From Neophaeococcomyces mojaviensis (taxonomy: Eukaryota; Ascomycota; Eurotiomycetes; Chaetothyriales), in NCBI GenBank assembly GCA_030247915.1, contig JAPDRQ010000128.1:27337-91336 (forward strand): 64,000 bases of DNA. Direction: 5' to 3'. Position numbers and translations under genes: made by a program. Below, piece after piece: positions 44,241-55,666 of the stretch. A model generated the notes under the pieces. The model saw only the letters and a program-made list of their open reading frames with translations, had not been told where the DNA came from and did not search any database. Position 1 is the first letter of the stretch; each line of letters begins with the position of its first letter.

Positions 44241-45376
44241 CTAACAACTGCTCCGTTAACTTCAGCTTAGTCACGAATATCAATGGTCTCAAAACAGCAC
44301 GAGTAGGCGCAGGAAAAACCTGTGATCGAATGAAAGTGGACTGGAACCTTTTGATGACGCTTTTGCATGCAGCACAGCCTTTCCTAGACTTGGTATGGCT
44401 TTGACGTTCTGCTTTTGGCGTCTTTATTCAAGGACATCTACTGTTGTTCTGTGGGTTATCTACATTGACCAGCATGCCTTGTGGCTTGCTACAGGCGGAA
44501 ATTGCCGAACAGCTTCGACGTCACATGAGACGAAGGAGAAGTATAGCTTCTTCACTCAAAACCTGCATTGTCTTTTTACAGGCAAGCAGCAAACTTTAGT
44601 TCGGAGAAATGCTCGGATGCAAAGTTGGGGTGCTGTAGTCTCAGTCAAACCACAAGATTTCATGCCATTTTTTGAACCGGATTCGGTCACGTGACGAATC
44701 GATCACTGCTACATTCGAAGATAGTAACAAGGCTCTTTTTGGATTGATAGGTTGCAGATCATAGCCTTGCAATTGCAGGTCTATTTCCTCTAGAATTCTA
44801 TCGGTGTGACAACCAGCAGCGCTTGAGGCACAGTTTAAAGCTACTAAAGAGTTGATGACAGTCATGGGTTACTATGACTGCGTTTTGTGGGTGGTCGATA
44901 TAGATATCTTCAAACATATATACCATGCTGGGTTGAATACATGTAGGTTTGCTATTGAACTCTCTTCACTAGTCTTGTGAAGTCGTGTCAGTCGAAGCCA
45001 CATGAGACGATGTAATATTCGCAAATGCACTGGATTTAGAATCAGGTACCAAGATGCCATCTGCTACAACAGCTCATCATCTAATATCCCTATAACAAGA
45101 TTAGTAAATGCGGCATCTCCTGACGCGATGGTGGTCGTACTACATTCTTATCACTTTCACAAGTGATGCTATTTGTTCTCGTGGCACGGATAAACCTGAC
45201 CAAGATAACCTAACCAACCCGTTCCGAACGTCTGAGTGCGTAGCGTGCAAAGCAGAACCTGAAGCAGTGATTCATTGCGTTTATCTACTGTGATCAGGTC
45301 CTGGGCATTGGCTGGAAAAGGTAGTGTGAAGTCTGGTGATATCAGTCAAAACTTTGAGCGCGTGAGCCAACCTGAA
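44241..45376. other. Gap between two pseudogenes
   Basis: Short frames without domains on both strands. Nothing supported. Confidence 0.4.
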
Positions 45377-47526
45377 TCACATGGGATGCGTACCGAGTGC
45401 ATTACCCTTCCCTGTGAAGGTTGAAACAATATCTATTTCACCTGGTGATGAAACTCTTTGAACTCGGACATTGTAAGTTTGTGTTGCCTTCCAAGGCAGA
45501 TTTATGAGCTGGATATGGTACGACTGTCTTGTGTTGTTGCGAATCGTAGGGAAAGGGTAGTTCTGACAGACTAGACACCATTCTTAGTGGAGTCGACCGA
45601 AGGAGTATTTGTTGTAGCAATAAGTCATGCAGATGGCTGGGTGTCAACCTACTAGGTGCAAGAACAATCGGGTTACCAGTTTGCAAGCACATAGACACCC
45701 CATTCAACACTATGAGTTGGAAGTTAGCTGGTGAAAATATTGCATGGCTTACGAATCTGTTATCTTACGTCCGTTGTCCTGGAGAATAGGGTATGCTGCT
45801 GTAGAAGCATTTACATAAGGCGCCTGCAAGCACTTGAATGTTAGTGAAAGGTTACACAATGAAATATGGAAATACTCACTATCTGTGCTGTAATTTCACG
45901 AGGCATGTCGTAGTTAAGCTGGTAGTTGTTTAAAAGAACTTGAACTATTGATGCATCATTTGAGCGGCCCGCCAACGCAACAAAACCATCGGAAGAACTT
46001 CCTTAAACAGAAAGTCGTTTGGGTGTTTGGGTGACAAGTTTCGCTTGCAACAACCATGCTCTTGCAGCATTAAGTGGAATAGGTTGACCTGTTGAACTTC
46101 GATTGAAAAAGCCATCGAACCAGAAGCCGGTGGCCCCCTGACCACCATATCCAAAGCCTGGCCATGGCATGACTTGGTTGATTGAAGTTTCTTGAGCATA
46201 CATTGTCTAAGGTCCGTTAGTCTACCTGCATCCATCAAGAAGTCGTAAACCTTCTCACTGTGCCAATTGCGTAACTTGCCCAAAATGCTGGGTCATTGAA
46301 AGTTTGGAGAGCGCTAGCTGATCTATGGATTTCCAGACCATGCGCCACTATAGTTCATTAATATCTTCCGATCAACAAAACAAGTGCAACGTACACTCCT
46401 GCCTGAGAGCTTCCAAGGTGTTAGTTAAAGTCGTGTGAAGAACTTTTCAAATAGAGTAACGAACCTGGCATTGGTGACTCCTCGGCTGAATGCAGCGAAG
46501 AATTCAAAGTTGAGCTCATACTGATCATCTAGGACGTCGTTGTTGAACCATGGCGCAATCAGCAAGTCATTGCTGACTCGAACAAATACTAGCTTACTAT
46601 GTCAGGCTCTTGGTAAAAGTCGAAAAGCTCAAGCGCATTGCAAAATCCAGAGTTATGAGCGCCGTTCCTTCACATGTGGTCAACATTTTCTGGAATGACG
46701 CAGCTGTATTTTATTGGCTTACATGTATCGATCAGTAATCATGTATCCGACCTGGCCAACTCTTTCGGGGCTGGTAGTGTTTCGGATGGCGGCAAATGGG
46801 CTCTGTCAAAGGGAATAGCGTCAATATTAAGCTAATGTCAGTAAATTAATGTCACCGTACACTGAATAGAATAGATGCCTGATGAAGGCACTGTTAGTAT
46901 AAGACACAAGGTGAACTTTTCAGGTACAAGATACCTTTGCGCCACTGGACACAACCCAATCTATATACTGATCTGCCTGTTGCCTGGAAATTAGCCAGTT
47001 GATATCAGTATCAGTTGCCTGTGTTGGTACCAATGTCCAGTTGTAATTTGTATTATCTAATGCGTCTGCTGCCGTACCGGTCTCATGCCAACCCAGGAAG
47101 ACCTCCGGGAATGTATCTAGATAAAGGGTTAATTGCACTGTGTATTTATAGTGTAAATTGTCAATGCTGACAGATCAAGACATGCTCGATTCCGTATCGC
47201 GGGAAAAGGGCTCCAATTTCCGGGGTGTAATCATGAATGTTTTCGATTACTGGAGGAAGCTCGTATACTTCTAGAATTAGTCCAACGTTGATAGAAACCT
47301 GTATCTAGCCTAACGTGTCTCGGCATTGTTTGTTCCTTTTTCAATCAGTTTGAGCAGCCCATTGACACTGTTAGATTCTTCACCTTGCAAGGTTTTTTAG
47401 CATCCCCGTTACATTTGATGCATCTACGACAATTTGTCTCGAGGGTGGTGCGTTTTCTGGAGTGGCGATGGCTGAAGCAGTAACCATAGTGACTGCAACG
47501 ATGCAGGGGGAATATTGGAACTTCAT
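45377..47526 (-). pseudogene. Decayed secreted glycoside hydrolase, GH39-like
   Basis: It starts with a good signal peptide (MKFQYSPCIVAVTMVTASAIA) and IVVDASNVTGMLKNL, resembling the start of fungal GH39-like enzymes. The downstream part reads INQVMPWPGFGYGGQGATGF, LVTQTPKRLSV, a TAA stop, then SSDGFVALAGRS and VQVLLNNYQL, then APYVNASTAAYPIL, and finally YHIQLINLPWK with YNVRVQRVSS, the usual C-terminal order. Several short introns are likely. A nonsense codon inside a conserved segment, an unsolvable join after the first exon and a frame change near the end all point to a pseudogene. The middle part (FPEVFLGWHETG, QYIDWVVSSGAK) I could not align with confidence. The family call rests on the ends. 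Confidence 0.5.
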
Positions 47527-48754
47527 CTTTCGAGAAGGGTCAGTCGGTTGTAAAGAAAGTATGGAAAATAGTAGCTGATATGACTGCACTGGTTCAAGAG
47601 TTAAGGAGTAAGAAACTGCACATTAAAGCTTTGCATATGGCAATATATTCCCTAACATGAGATGTCATCAGCTGCTTTCTAGAACTGTCTTGAAGAGATC
47701 TGTAGACAACTTCAATCCGCCGTCCCGATCTAGAAAGTTTATCAATGCTCTTGTTCAATTCTATGTCTCAGTAGAAGTTTCTAAATTCCTCACGTGGGCC
47801 ACAGCGGTTTTAGCTTAGTTTGGCATATCTGGAGCCACTAGCACGATAAATTGGTGCTGATGTTTTGACAAAATGGAGACTTGGATTAAAGCTCCAAGAA
47901 TTTCATCCTCCCTAGGAAATAGGAAAGTCCGGGCTAAATTCGATTCTTTAGAGTCGGCAAAGTGGAAAGGATACAAACATGTCTGCAAATTACTGACGTG
48001 TTCAAGTCGATACTGTTTGTATCAGGACCAGCGTAGCATTGGGTCGGGAGATCAAAGCCTATGGAATCTGATTGTAATTATGCCTATCCTATGGATAACG
48101 ATACAACGCTAAGGGGAAGAGAAGGTAAGACGGATCTCTCACACGAATCGTATAGGAGGTTCGTCGGTTCGGCTCTTGGCAATTCCCGAAATGGTAAGGC
48201 CGGCCCTCCATACGATTCGTATGGGGAATCAGCCGGTATGTTCCTGAACCTATTCTTCCTGGACTCCGTGACACAGACCCAGATAGGAATCTTTTAGTAC
48301 TACATGTAATTGAGAATCCTAGAATTTTGAGGTTTCACTTGGCAAACCAAGACTTTTCAGATGTCTTGATGTTCTGAACCAGACAACGACACCGAATATT
48401 GACCGAACCGGACTCTTAATCATGCCCGTCGGCTCGTCCAACACGGAAAATTACTAGCGCCTTGGCTAGCAGCCGAAGCGGCTCCTTTTTTTTTTACCAA
48501 CACGAGTATTGAGAGCTGGAGTCACTTAGCAGGTCTCACGCCATGTCCGGCGGGAATTCAAAGCAGTGAGCACGTCAGTCCCTGACATGGCCTATGTGCC
48601 CTGTATGATCCTATATTTAGATGTACGCGCAGGAATCTGAGCTGTTGATTGCGTCGTCAAGGTCTACTAGTGTTTGGATGGTTCTGTATTATGTTAAGTT
48701 GCTGCTTCTCTGCAAAGTCTCGCTTGCTATCTTGATCTACCCACTGAGACCTAG
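47527..48754. other. Gap between the GH39-like relic and the arrestin-like gene
   Basis: No gene. It contains a 17-bp near-perfect palindrome (48208-48224) and a related 11-bp half upstream (48143-48153), plus a T-run near 48487. The right end is the promoter and leader of the arrestin-like gene. Confidence 0.45.
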
Positions 48755-50248
48755 ATGATGACAACACTTAATGATGCAGATTTGACAATCGAAATCAACG
48801 AAGAACGACTATCATACTATCCCGGTGACCAGCTTCAAGGACATCTTCAGCTACGTTTAACCAAAGATTCTCCTATTGGCAAAGTCAGCGTCCGCCTATC
48901 AGGATGTACAAAGTGGAAGATCGTTCAATCAAATGGCCAATCGACATCCACGTTTCGAGGTCGTGCAGAGCTATTTAGTGATGAACGGATTCTACACGAC
49001 GACCACTATAAGCATAAGTGCAGTGTAATTAAATGGCCGTTCGAATTTCGGATACCAGACGTCGTCAATCTATCCAACGTTGGAACGAAATGGAACAGAC
49101 GAGACGGATTCCTGACCACAGATGACAAGCAAGCGCATCCATTGCCACCTTCATTCAAGTTCGCAGACTCCAGGACCGGTAAGAGGTGGCACGCCTTCAC
49201 TGCCTATGTCATCGAAGCAACAGTGATTGAACCCGAGGACCGCAAGATACTAAAGCCCAAGACGAAACGTCTAGTCAAAGCCATTCGAGTGCTCCCACGT
49301 CCGACACCCGAATCCATTGATGTGAATGATCCTCGGCAACGTCGCGGTTCTTTAGAGACGTTCACAATCAGGACCCTCAGGCTGCTGCCCGAGCATGCCA
49401 AATCACTGTCAATCATGCAACGAACGAAATCTCTTTCCAGCCCTGCAAATCTCCCCAGGTTCACATTCGACATCGACGTCTCATATCCCTCAATAATTCA
49501 GGCATATCATCCTACAGTATTGCCATTCGTAGTAGCAGCGTCAGCCAGGACCGATGCTGACTTGACAACGATACAGCCAGATATGCGAAGCTTTTATCGC
49601 TACCCATCATTGATGGTCAGACATCTAAAGCTCAGTCTGCAGGCAAACACAGATTGTCGCTGTCCGTCGATACTGTCCGATACTTACGCAGGTACAGTCC
49701 ATGACATCACGCTGGTAGATCGTCATTTCAGCCACATGCCTCTCATGGTGCGATCACTCGCTTGGGATCAGAAGAATGAGAGAGAGGATGACACGCCGTC
49801 CTTCATTAATTTCGGCAAGGAGTGCAACATTGTCGTCACGAGAGATTCTAGAGACCACTCGAAGAACGGAAAGATGGCCAAATCCACGCAAGAATCACCA
49901 CCAGTTCAGACTTTCATCAGTCCATCTTTTACGACGTACAATATATCGAGAAGGTATTACCTAGCATGGAGTGTTGAGTTTGAGTGCGCAGGGGAGAAGG
50001 TGATGCTCAAGGGTAGGAGCTCTGAAGAGGTTACTGTGCTTGGGCCGGCAGCGTCTGAGAGCGGAGACCTGTTACCTGACGATGCTCTCTGGAACGCGGT
50101 ACCTGGCGATGATGGTGGTGGCGATGATGAAGAAGTTTCGAGGAGGCCGTCAAACAGAGACACATTGCCTGCATACAGTATACTTCCTGATTCGGGGACG
50201 AGTACTATCGAGTCTGGGCCAGCAAGATCTGCAGGAAAAGGACGGTAG
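48755..50248 (+). CDS. Arrestin-like (N-domain) protein
   Basis: A single-exon, 497-residue protein. The N-terminal ~180 residues match the arrestin N-like beta-sandwich: LTIEINEERLSYYPGDQLQGHLQLRL, then GKVSVRLSGCTKW, then the WPFEFRIPD strand and TAYVIEATV. A second half (residues ~235-435) has the looser beta-rich pattern of the arrestin C-domain, and the tail is acidic and Ser/Pro-rich, ending in a PAYS-type motif (DTLPAYSIL), which resembles the PY-like ends of alpha-arrestins. Alpha-arrestins usually recruit Rsp5-type ubiquitin ligases to membrane cargo; whether this one does is inference. The start is the first of two adjacent Mets. Confidence 0.8.
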   Translation: MMTTLNDADLTIEINEERLSYYPGDQLQGHLQLRLTKDSPIGKVSVRLSGCTKWKIVQSNGQSTSTFRGRAELFSDERILHDDHYKHKCSVIKWPFEFRIPDVVNLSNVGTKWNRRDGFLTTDDKQAHPLPPSFKFADSRTGKRWHAFTAYVIEATVIEPEDRKILKPKTKRLVKAIRVLPRPTPESIDVNDPRQRRGSLETFTIRTLRLLPEHAKSLSIMQRTKSLSSPANLPRFTFDIDVSYPSIIQAYHPTVLPFVVAASARTDADLTTIQPDMRSFYRYPSLMVRHLKLSLQANTDCRCPSILSDTYAGTVHDITLVDRHFSHMPLMVRSLAWDQKNEREDDTPSFINFGKECNIVVTRDSRDHSKNGKMAKSTQESPPVQTFISPSFTTYNISRRYYLAWSVEFECAGEKVMLKGRSSEEVTVLGPAASESGDLLPDDALWNAVPGDDGGGDDEEVSRRPSNRDTLPAYSILPDSGTSTIESGPARSAGKGR

Positions 50249-50348
50249 ATAGCAATGCACTTTTCAACACTAAAGAAAATATAGGTCACTTAAGGATGCA
50301 TCACTGCGAATAGTGCTGAGATAAGTATATTCCGGTCGAACACATCCC

Positions 50349-50904
50349 TTACCAGCCTTTCTTCCTCCCGATACAACAAAACCCAACACAACCCATCACA
50401 CCACCGACAAGCCACGCCACCATTGCAACCAGCGCGAATCCCATAGCTGCCTTTAATCCATCCGGCCCCCTTATCAAGAGACTCCCCACCTAACACCCCT
50501 GCTACAGCAGCCCAAAGGACAGTCAGAATCCACTGCTACAGCAGCACAAGCAGGATCCAGACTTTATGTGACGGCGGCGACAGCGTGAGGTAGAAGAGGA
50601 CTGGTGATGTTGCAATAGACACGAGTCCGATTATGATCGCGTAGACCTGCGGAAAGAGATGTTGAGGTCAAGCAGAAATGACGGAAGGAAAGGCGAGACT
50701 TACGGCCGCAGAGTGATGATCTGACGTGGCATTGAAGTTTGCGCCAGCAAGGCCGATGACGATTAGGGCAATGATGAGTTGGATTGTGTTCAGGAGCATG
50801 GAAGAGATACCAGATGCTGTGAGGCCGCGGAGGTGGAGCCTGGATGTTAATTCGCCCATGACTGATCGGAGCCCGACTTTAGAGTAGTCTGTGTGTGCAG
50901 GCAA
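50349..50904 (-). pseudogene. Broken four-helix (MARVEL-like) membrane protein gene
   Basis: Exon 1 is 50904-50704 and exon 2 begins at 50646, after a 57-bp intron. Four hydrophobic segments are readable: SSMLLNTIQLIIALIVIGLAG, VYAIIIGLVSIATSPVLFYL, VWILLVLL-stop-QWILTVLWAAVAGVL and GFALVAMVAWLVGGVMGCV, ending in GRKKGW. This is the layout of fungal MARVEL-domain proteins. A TAG interrupts helix 3, and a one-base shift in a GGGGGCCGG run separates helix 3 from helix 4. I tested nearby GT..AG pairs and none removes the stop with a plausible intron. Either it is a recent pseudogene or the window has two sequence errors here. Confidence 0.6.
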
Positions 50905-51944
50905 AATGGGCTTCAGATATTGTAAGATAGAAACGTGCTAGAGTATAGTAAATCGAATCTCACGAAGCTTCTAATGAGATGAACGAGAGATGCTGACCGC
51001 GACGTCGGTCTAGGAACAGAGCTTTGGACGTAAAACCTTTGGAAAAAGGGTCCCGAGCTAGCTGACTCGTCTTTTGCTGCGCCGACATTGCTGGCGTATA
51101 GTTACACGCATTAACCTAGCTCATTGGCATGCCACAAGTTTCATATGTGGAAAAATGGCAATGAGAGAAGAAGCCTTCTCAAACTTAAAATGAAGCTTGT
51201 GCCTAAACCGATAAGTGCGAGCTATCAACACGTGTGTTAAAAGCAGCTTTCAACCAATCAGACGTGCTTTGACTGGCCGGAGCGTTGGGATATGTATTCA
51301 GCTGAAGACTGCATCTCAGTCCCGTTTCTCAACAAAAGGTAGATAGCCGTGCAGGCTTGAGCCTCAGCACGGGCGCAAAGAATGAAGTTTTTGGCGTGTG
51401 CGAAAATTAGCAAGACTGCAAGCAATCCAGATTAGCACAGGGGGCTGATACTGCAAAGCATTCCTTTGCTGTCATGGTAGAAATCTTTCATTCATTGTTA
51501 AAGAAAAAGAACTCGACTGAAATCGTCAATCACGACAATAGATGGAGCAGACGATTGCTGGTACTGTATTGTGAATGTCTGGCAGTTTCTGAGATATATT
51601 GAGAGTACTATGCAGGAGGCATGGGGTATTAGCGGATCATATACGGTCATGAGGTCTTCTTATATGTGTTCGATGCGACTGCGATAACGCAATCCGGATG
51701 AAGTCTAGTGTTTGTTGACACTAATACTTTGATTCGAACAGTAGGGGTGGCCAGTAGATTAGGGTAAGATGACTTGGTTCCTGTGGGTTGTATGTCGTTT
51801 GGCAACTGATGCAATGTGCAAAGGGTTTATTGAAGACCAGATAAAGACGCTATAAGATTGGAGCTAACCATCCAGTCAACCTGTCTCAGCAGCAAGTTCC
51901 AGCGATAGCAGTATCGTTTTCGCTTCTGGCATGACCTGCACGAC
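50905..51944. other. Gap between the broken membrane gene and the Zn2Cys6 gene
   Basis: No coding sequence and no motif recognised. Confidence 0.45.
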
Positions 51945-53203
51945 TTAGGTCATGCTGATTATCTCCTTTGGCCACTGCAACCATTCCGCCCACCTAGATC
52001 CTAGAGACGATTCAATGAGCTGAAACATGACAATGCCGGCATTTCCAAGTACCCACGAGGACCGTCGACAATGCAGAAGAGGAGCGTAGTGAGCTAGAAT
52101 CACAATCGCTTCCGGACGCCTCATCTCTAGCAGATCTATCAGCTCCAGCGAAATGTTCATTGGCCATGCAAATGCCCAAGATGTCGACCGATTCAGCTCG
52201 GGGCTATCAAGAGCACACTGCACATTGTAAGTCCACTGCAATTTCTGAATGGCTTCTAGATACTCTTTCGTGGTCTTGGGGCCATTCGTCAACTCAAGAG
52301 ATCGTATAAGGCGTCTGACTGAGTCGAACTCTGAGCTCTGTGTTTCTACATTGTGCTCCGCCCTCAGCTGGTCAGACACTATCAAAATAGACTTGAGCTC
52401 TGACTCTTGAAGAAATTCCCACCATCCTTGCAGCACAACTTGTACTCCACGGGAAACCCTCAGGCATTCCACAAAGCGGTCGATAAAGCTGTGGAAGTCA
52501 GTCGTAGCTGAAACAAAACATTCGCACATCTGGTAAGTGCTAGTGATGTTGCTGAATAGAAATGCCGCAACAATCGATTTCGAATTCAAGGTTGGCAGAT
52601 TGGCGTTGAAATCAGACAACCCCCGGTTCACTAGTTCTCCTGCATGCTGTCGATAGAATGCTCCTTTCTCTGGATACTTGATACTCAGATGCAGAGCAGC
52701 ATTTGCTAGGATTCCATGCATAAGAAACGGGAAAGCTAGTGCATGGTTGAAAATTGCTGGTCCATATATCCTAGCGTGTTCATCATTGAAAACATAGCTT
52801 CGATAGGTCTCAGTTAACCATTGCTGTAAAAGCTCAACATATAGCAGATCGAACCATGGAGCGGGAAGATTTAGCTGGATTACAGGCGAAGAGGATTGCG
52901 ATCGACTGAGGGCATTTGTCGTAGTCGATTGTGAAACGAACGACTCATTTGCAGAATGCGTGGTTGGTGTTAATACTGCGCTTCCTGAGTAATTTTCATC
53001 CTGGTATGGACATTCTCGCCCATGAGTGATGCAGTTCACGCATGAAGGGCGGGTTTCGTCACACTATCATGAGAACATGAGCTTGGCAATAGTTATGGAC
53101 GAAAAGGCTAGGTGCTAATCTAGATTTTACTTACCTTTATGTGTTTCCTCTTGCAATTTGAGCACCCTGTTGTCGACTTCTTGTGACCACTACGTTTCGT
53201 CAT
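51945..53203 (-). CDS. Zn2Cys6 transcription factor (Upc2-like layout)
   Basis: Exons 53203-53135 and 53063-51945, with a 71-bp intron inside the zinc cluster; 395 residues. The join gives MTKRSGHKKSTTGCSNCKRK and the cluster Cys 14, 17, 24, 31, 34 and 41. An N-terminal cluster followed by a C-terminal helical region (LPAPWFDLLYVELLQQWLTETY, FNHALAFPFLMHGILANAALHLS, QKLQWTYNVQC) is the layout of the sterol-uptake-control/Upc2-like group of fungal regulators, in which the C-terminal part senses a ligand. Ligand and targets are unknown here. A dead paralogue lies at 43740-44240. Confidence 0.8.
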
Positions 53204-54393
53204 CGATTGAAAGACCGCTCTTTAATCATGAGATGACGACTCAGAGAGTTGCATCCACCAAAGACACTCTCGTATTGCTCCTCATAAAGCCGCCTTGACA
53301 AATTCTCGGAGATTGAATTTAGGTAGCCGTCAGTGAGGATGACCTGATTGGCAGATCATTAGGTCGCCATCATCCACCGTAGATAGGGGTATATGGATGA
53401 GGTCTACCAGCAAACCGACAACTGACTCGTCTCCTACGAGCAATAATTACGCACTGCGCCCGCCGGTGCACCTTTGCTAAACTTCGGCCTTGGCACTCTC
53501 TTAGCGTATCTCCATGCTTCATCTCACAGTCGGAGGCTATTATTAGCATATTATGCAAGGAATCAGTTTCTTGTTTGTTTGAATGAGATAGCTCCTATGA
53601 CTGTGAGATAGATTATATGTCACCTTGTGCACCCTTTGAAATTCTTGAATGAAATTCTAACTCTACCTCTTACCCTGCGAAAGAAAAAAAAGAAGAAAAA
53701 AGACCTTGCTGTACCACCAAACTACACCTTGACTCTAAAAGTATTGGTGAGCATACGGAGCTGCAGGTACGATCTCTTGCTACCATGGATATGCTGAGCG
53801 CGTTTTGACCACCACGTTAAACTCGAGTTTGCGATTGTGTCATTGGGAGGCCAGGATACCAGACTAGCAGTTGTATACAAGTCTCATTCACACGCGAGCT
53901 CGTATTCTGGTGTTCCTAAGGCTTTCGGTGGCGAATATGTGTGACTGAGAATGTGGCTGCGGTACTAATATTGGCTGCATGGATGTTGTTGAAGTCCATG
54001 GAGACGCAATCTGTATGCTTGACTGCCGTTTTTGGTGGCAGCTGTTGCTCGATCGATCTCTTTGAACAAAGTATGAAATGATAAAGGCGTGAATTTAGTC
54101 CTGATTGCGCAGCGATATCAAGGAGTAAACTCAGAGTAAAGAGTAAGGATTGTCATAAACCGGGTGAGTCTACGGGCCTTGAATGTGACATTGACCAAAG
54201 AATACTCGCACCCATGGCTCGAGCCAACCGACGGCCCCTGAACAACTCAGCCTCGTTTCTCTGAGTCCTCAGCCTGATTCTGCCTCCACCATCTTCCGCC
54301 TGCCGTCAAACTACGATCCACTCAAGCAGCAAAATTTATCTCACGCACCCACAACATGTTCCATGTTTCAAAAACAGATGCAAAAAGAAATTT
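53204..54393. other. Gap between the Zn2Cys6 gene and the tRNA
   Basis: Promoter side of the regulator at the left. An A/G-rich AAAAAAAAGAAGAAAAAAG tract lies near 53683-53701. No gene seen. Confidence 0.45.
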
Positions 54394-54505
54394 GGAGTCA
54401 GCAAGAATCGAACTCGCGACCTCTCCCAATTAGGCGGATCCTACTGAGCACTGCAGGCTTTGTAGAACTTGCTAAGGGAACATTATACCACTAAACCATG
54501 ACCCC
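54394..54505 (-). tRNA. tRNA-Ala(AGC) with a 41-nt intron
   Basis: A 112-nt precursor folds into a standard cloverleaf. The acceptor stem GGGGTCA/TGACTCC includes G3:U70, the alanine identity pair, and A is the discriminator. The anticodon stem is TTCCC/GGGAG, with loop TTAGCA..T and anticodon AGC at 54471-54473. The T-arm is GCGAG TTCGATT CTTGC. The intron lies after position 37 (about 54429-54469), the only place eukaryotic tRNA introns occur. The D-arm (TGGTTTAGTGGTATAAT) looks like those of tRNA-Gly, but anticodon and G3:U70 decide for Ala. A T-run follows the gene's 5' side on the plus strand; no terminator T-run is obvious downstream. Confidence 0.75.
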
Positions 54506-55014
54506 TTTTAACCCGTGTCTTTGTGTGTCGAGTCTGGATGATAGTTTAGATGATTGACACTATGATCAACTTGCTTGAAGCCGGTTGTTGGCCAACAATC
54601 GGATCGAGCTCAATATTTTTCAGTTCGTATTCACTAAAATACGAAGTTAGAGAACGCACAGCATGGTCGTTCATTGTTGTTGGTTTGAGTTGAGGAAATG
54701 ACAAGGACGAACAGAGAAAGTTTTCGTGTGGAGAGCTACATCTTCGATTTAGCTGTTCTCGGTGTTTGAAGTTTGAGGAGACAAACCAAAATAAAGTGCT
54801 CTGGTTGGGATAAGCAACACGGCCACAGCTCATGCCTAAAACGCGACCCTTTGTCCAAACGGTGCGTTGCAGACGTACGAGGAGCGCCTTGTCTTCCGCT
54901 ACCGTCAAAGAGTAGATGCAGGCGTGTGTACATTGTTGCAGCAGTTCAGCTTCGCCTCCTACTATCGACCTGGTCAACGCCCCTCACAAATGTAGCAGTC
55001 CAACATGCCAGTGT
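54506..55014. other. Gap between the tRNA and the FUN14-family gene
   Basis: Open minus-strand frames here are domain-free. It holds the FUN14-gene 3' UTR and the tRNA's upstream flank. Confidence 0.4.
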
Positions 55015-55666
55015 TTAAAACTCTCCAAAAGCAGTCAAGGCAAACATTAACCCAAAACTGATCTTGAAAGCTGCATTATCGTTGATCGCACTCCGTAGGT
55101 TTACCCCTTTGACATATCGTTGCATTCGTTCGACGGGAATAATATTATACCCTCTTCTCGCAGCAAACTATTGAGCACTCATCAACACAACCGCTCTCAC
55201 ACGCAGCAAATGTCTAACTTACCTGCCAAACCACAATGCCAAGGCCCAAGGTCAAAACCAGCATCTTCGACAACGCACTCAGGACGACACCCAGCCCCAG
55301 CCCCAGAATGGAACCCATGCTGATTTGCCGTATCGCTTTCGGATTCAGACTTCTTCCGCCATCTGTACTGAGTGGTGTCTTTGCGTCGCGACCGTGGCTG
55401 TATGGTGCTGGGGATCTGACATCATTGCGCGTTGGTTGTTGGAGGTAGTAAGGGAGTATGAGACCAGAGGAAAGGGTAAGGGCTGTGAGTAGCAACGGAT
55501 GGCGAGGTGTAGATGAGAGGGAGGCGGTTGCGGTTCGGGAAGCATTAAATCGTGGTTGTATGCGCCGGCTGATCAGAGACGCAGATGTTGTAGAGAAGGA
55601 GCGGGATGTCGAAAGACCAATATTGTACATGTTCGCAGCTGGTCGAAAGGCTGTTCTGAATAGCAT
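55015..55666 (-). CDS. FUN14-family mitochondrial membrane protein
   Basis: Exons 55666-55223 and 55167-55015, 55-bp intron, 198 residues. The N-terminus (MLFRTAFRPAANMYNIGLSTSRSFSTTSASL) is rich in Arg/Ser/Thr and free of acids, a typical mitochondrial targeting sequence. A first hydrophobic stretch lies near residues 57-75. The family core spans the splice site: ISMGSILGLGLGVVLSALSK, VLTLGLGIVVWQ, then FAARRGYNIIPVERMQRYVKG and FKISFGLMFALTAFGEF. The Gly-rich transmembrane hairpin and the RGYNIIP turn are characteristic. FUN14 proteins sit in the outer mitochondrial membrane; animal FUNDC1 is a mitophagy receptor, but no LIR motif is obvious here, so that role should not be assumed. Confidence 0.88.

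Noticed and set aside
54394..54505. Calling the tRNA glycine from its D-arm
   Set aside because: Anticodon AGC and the G3:U70 pair decide for alanine.
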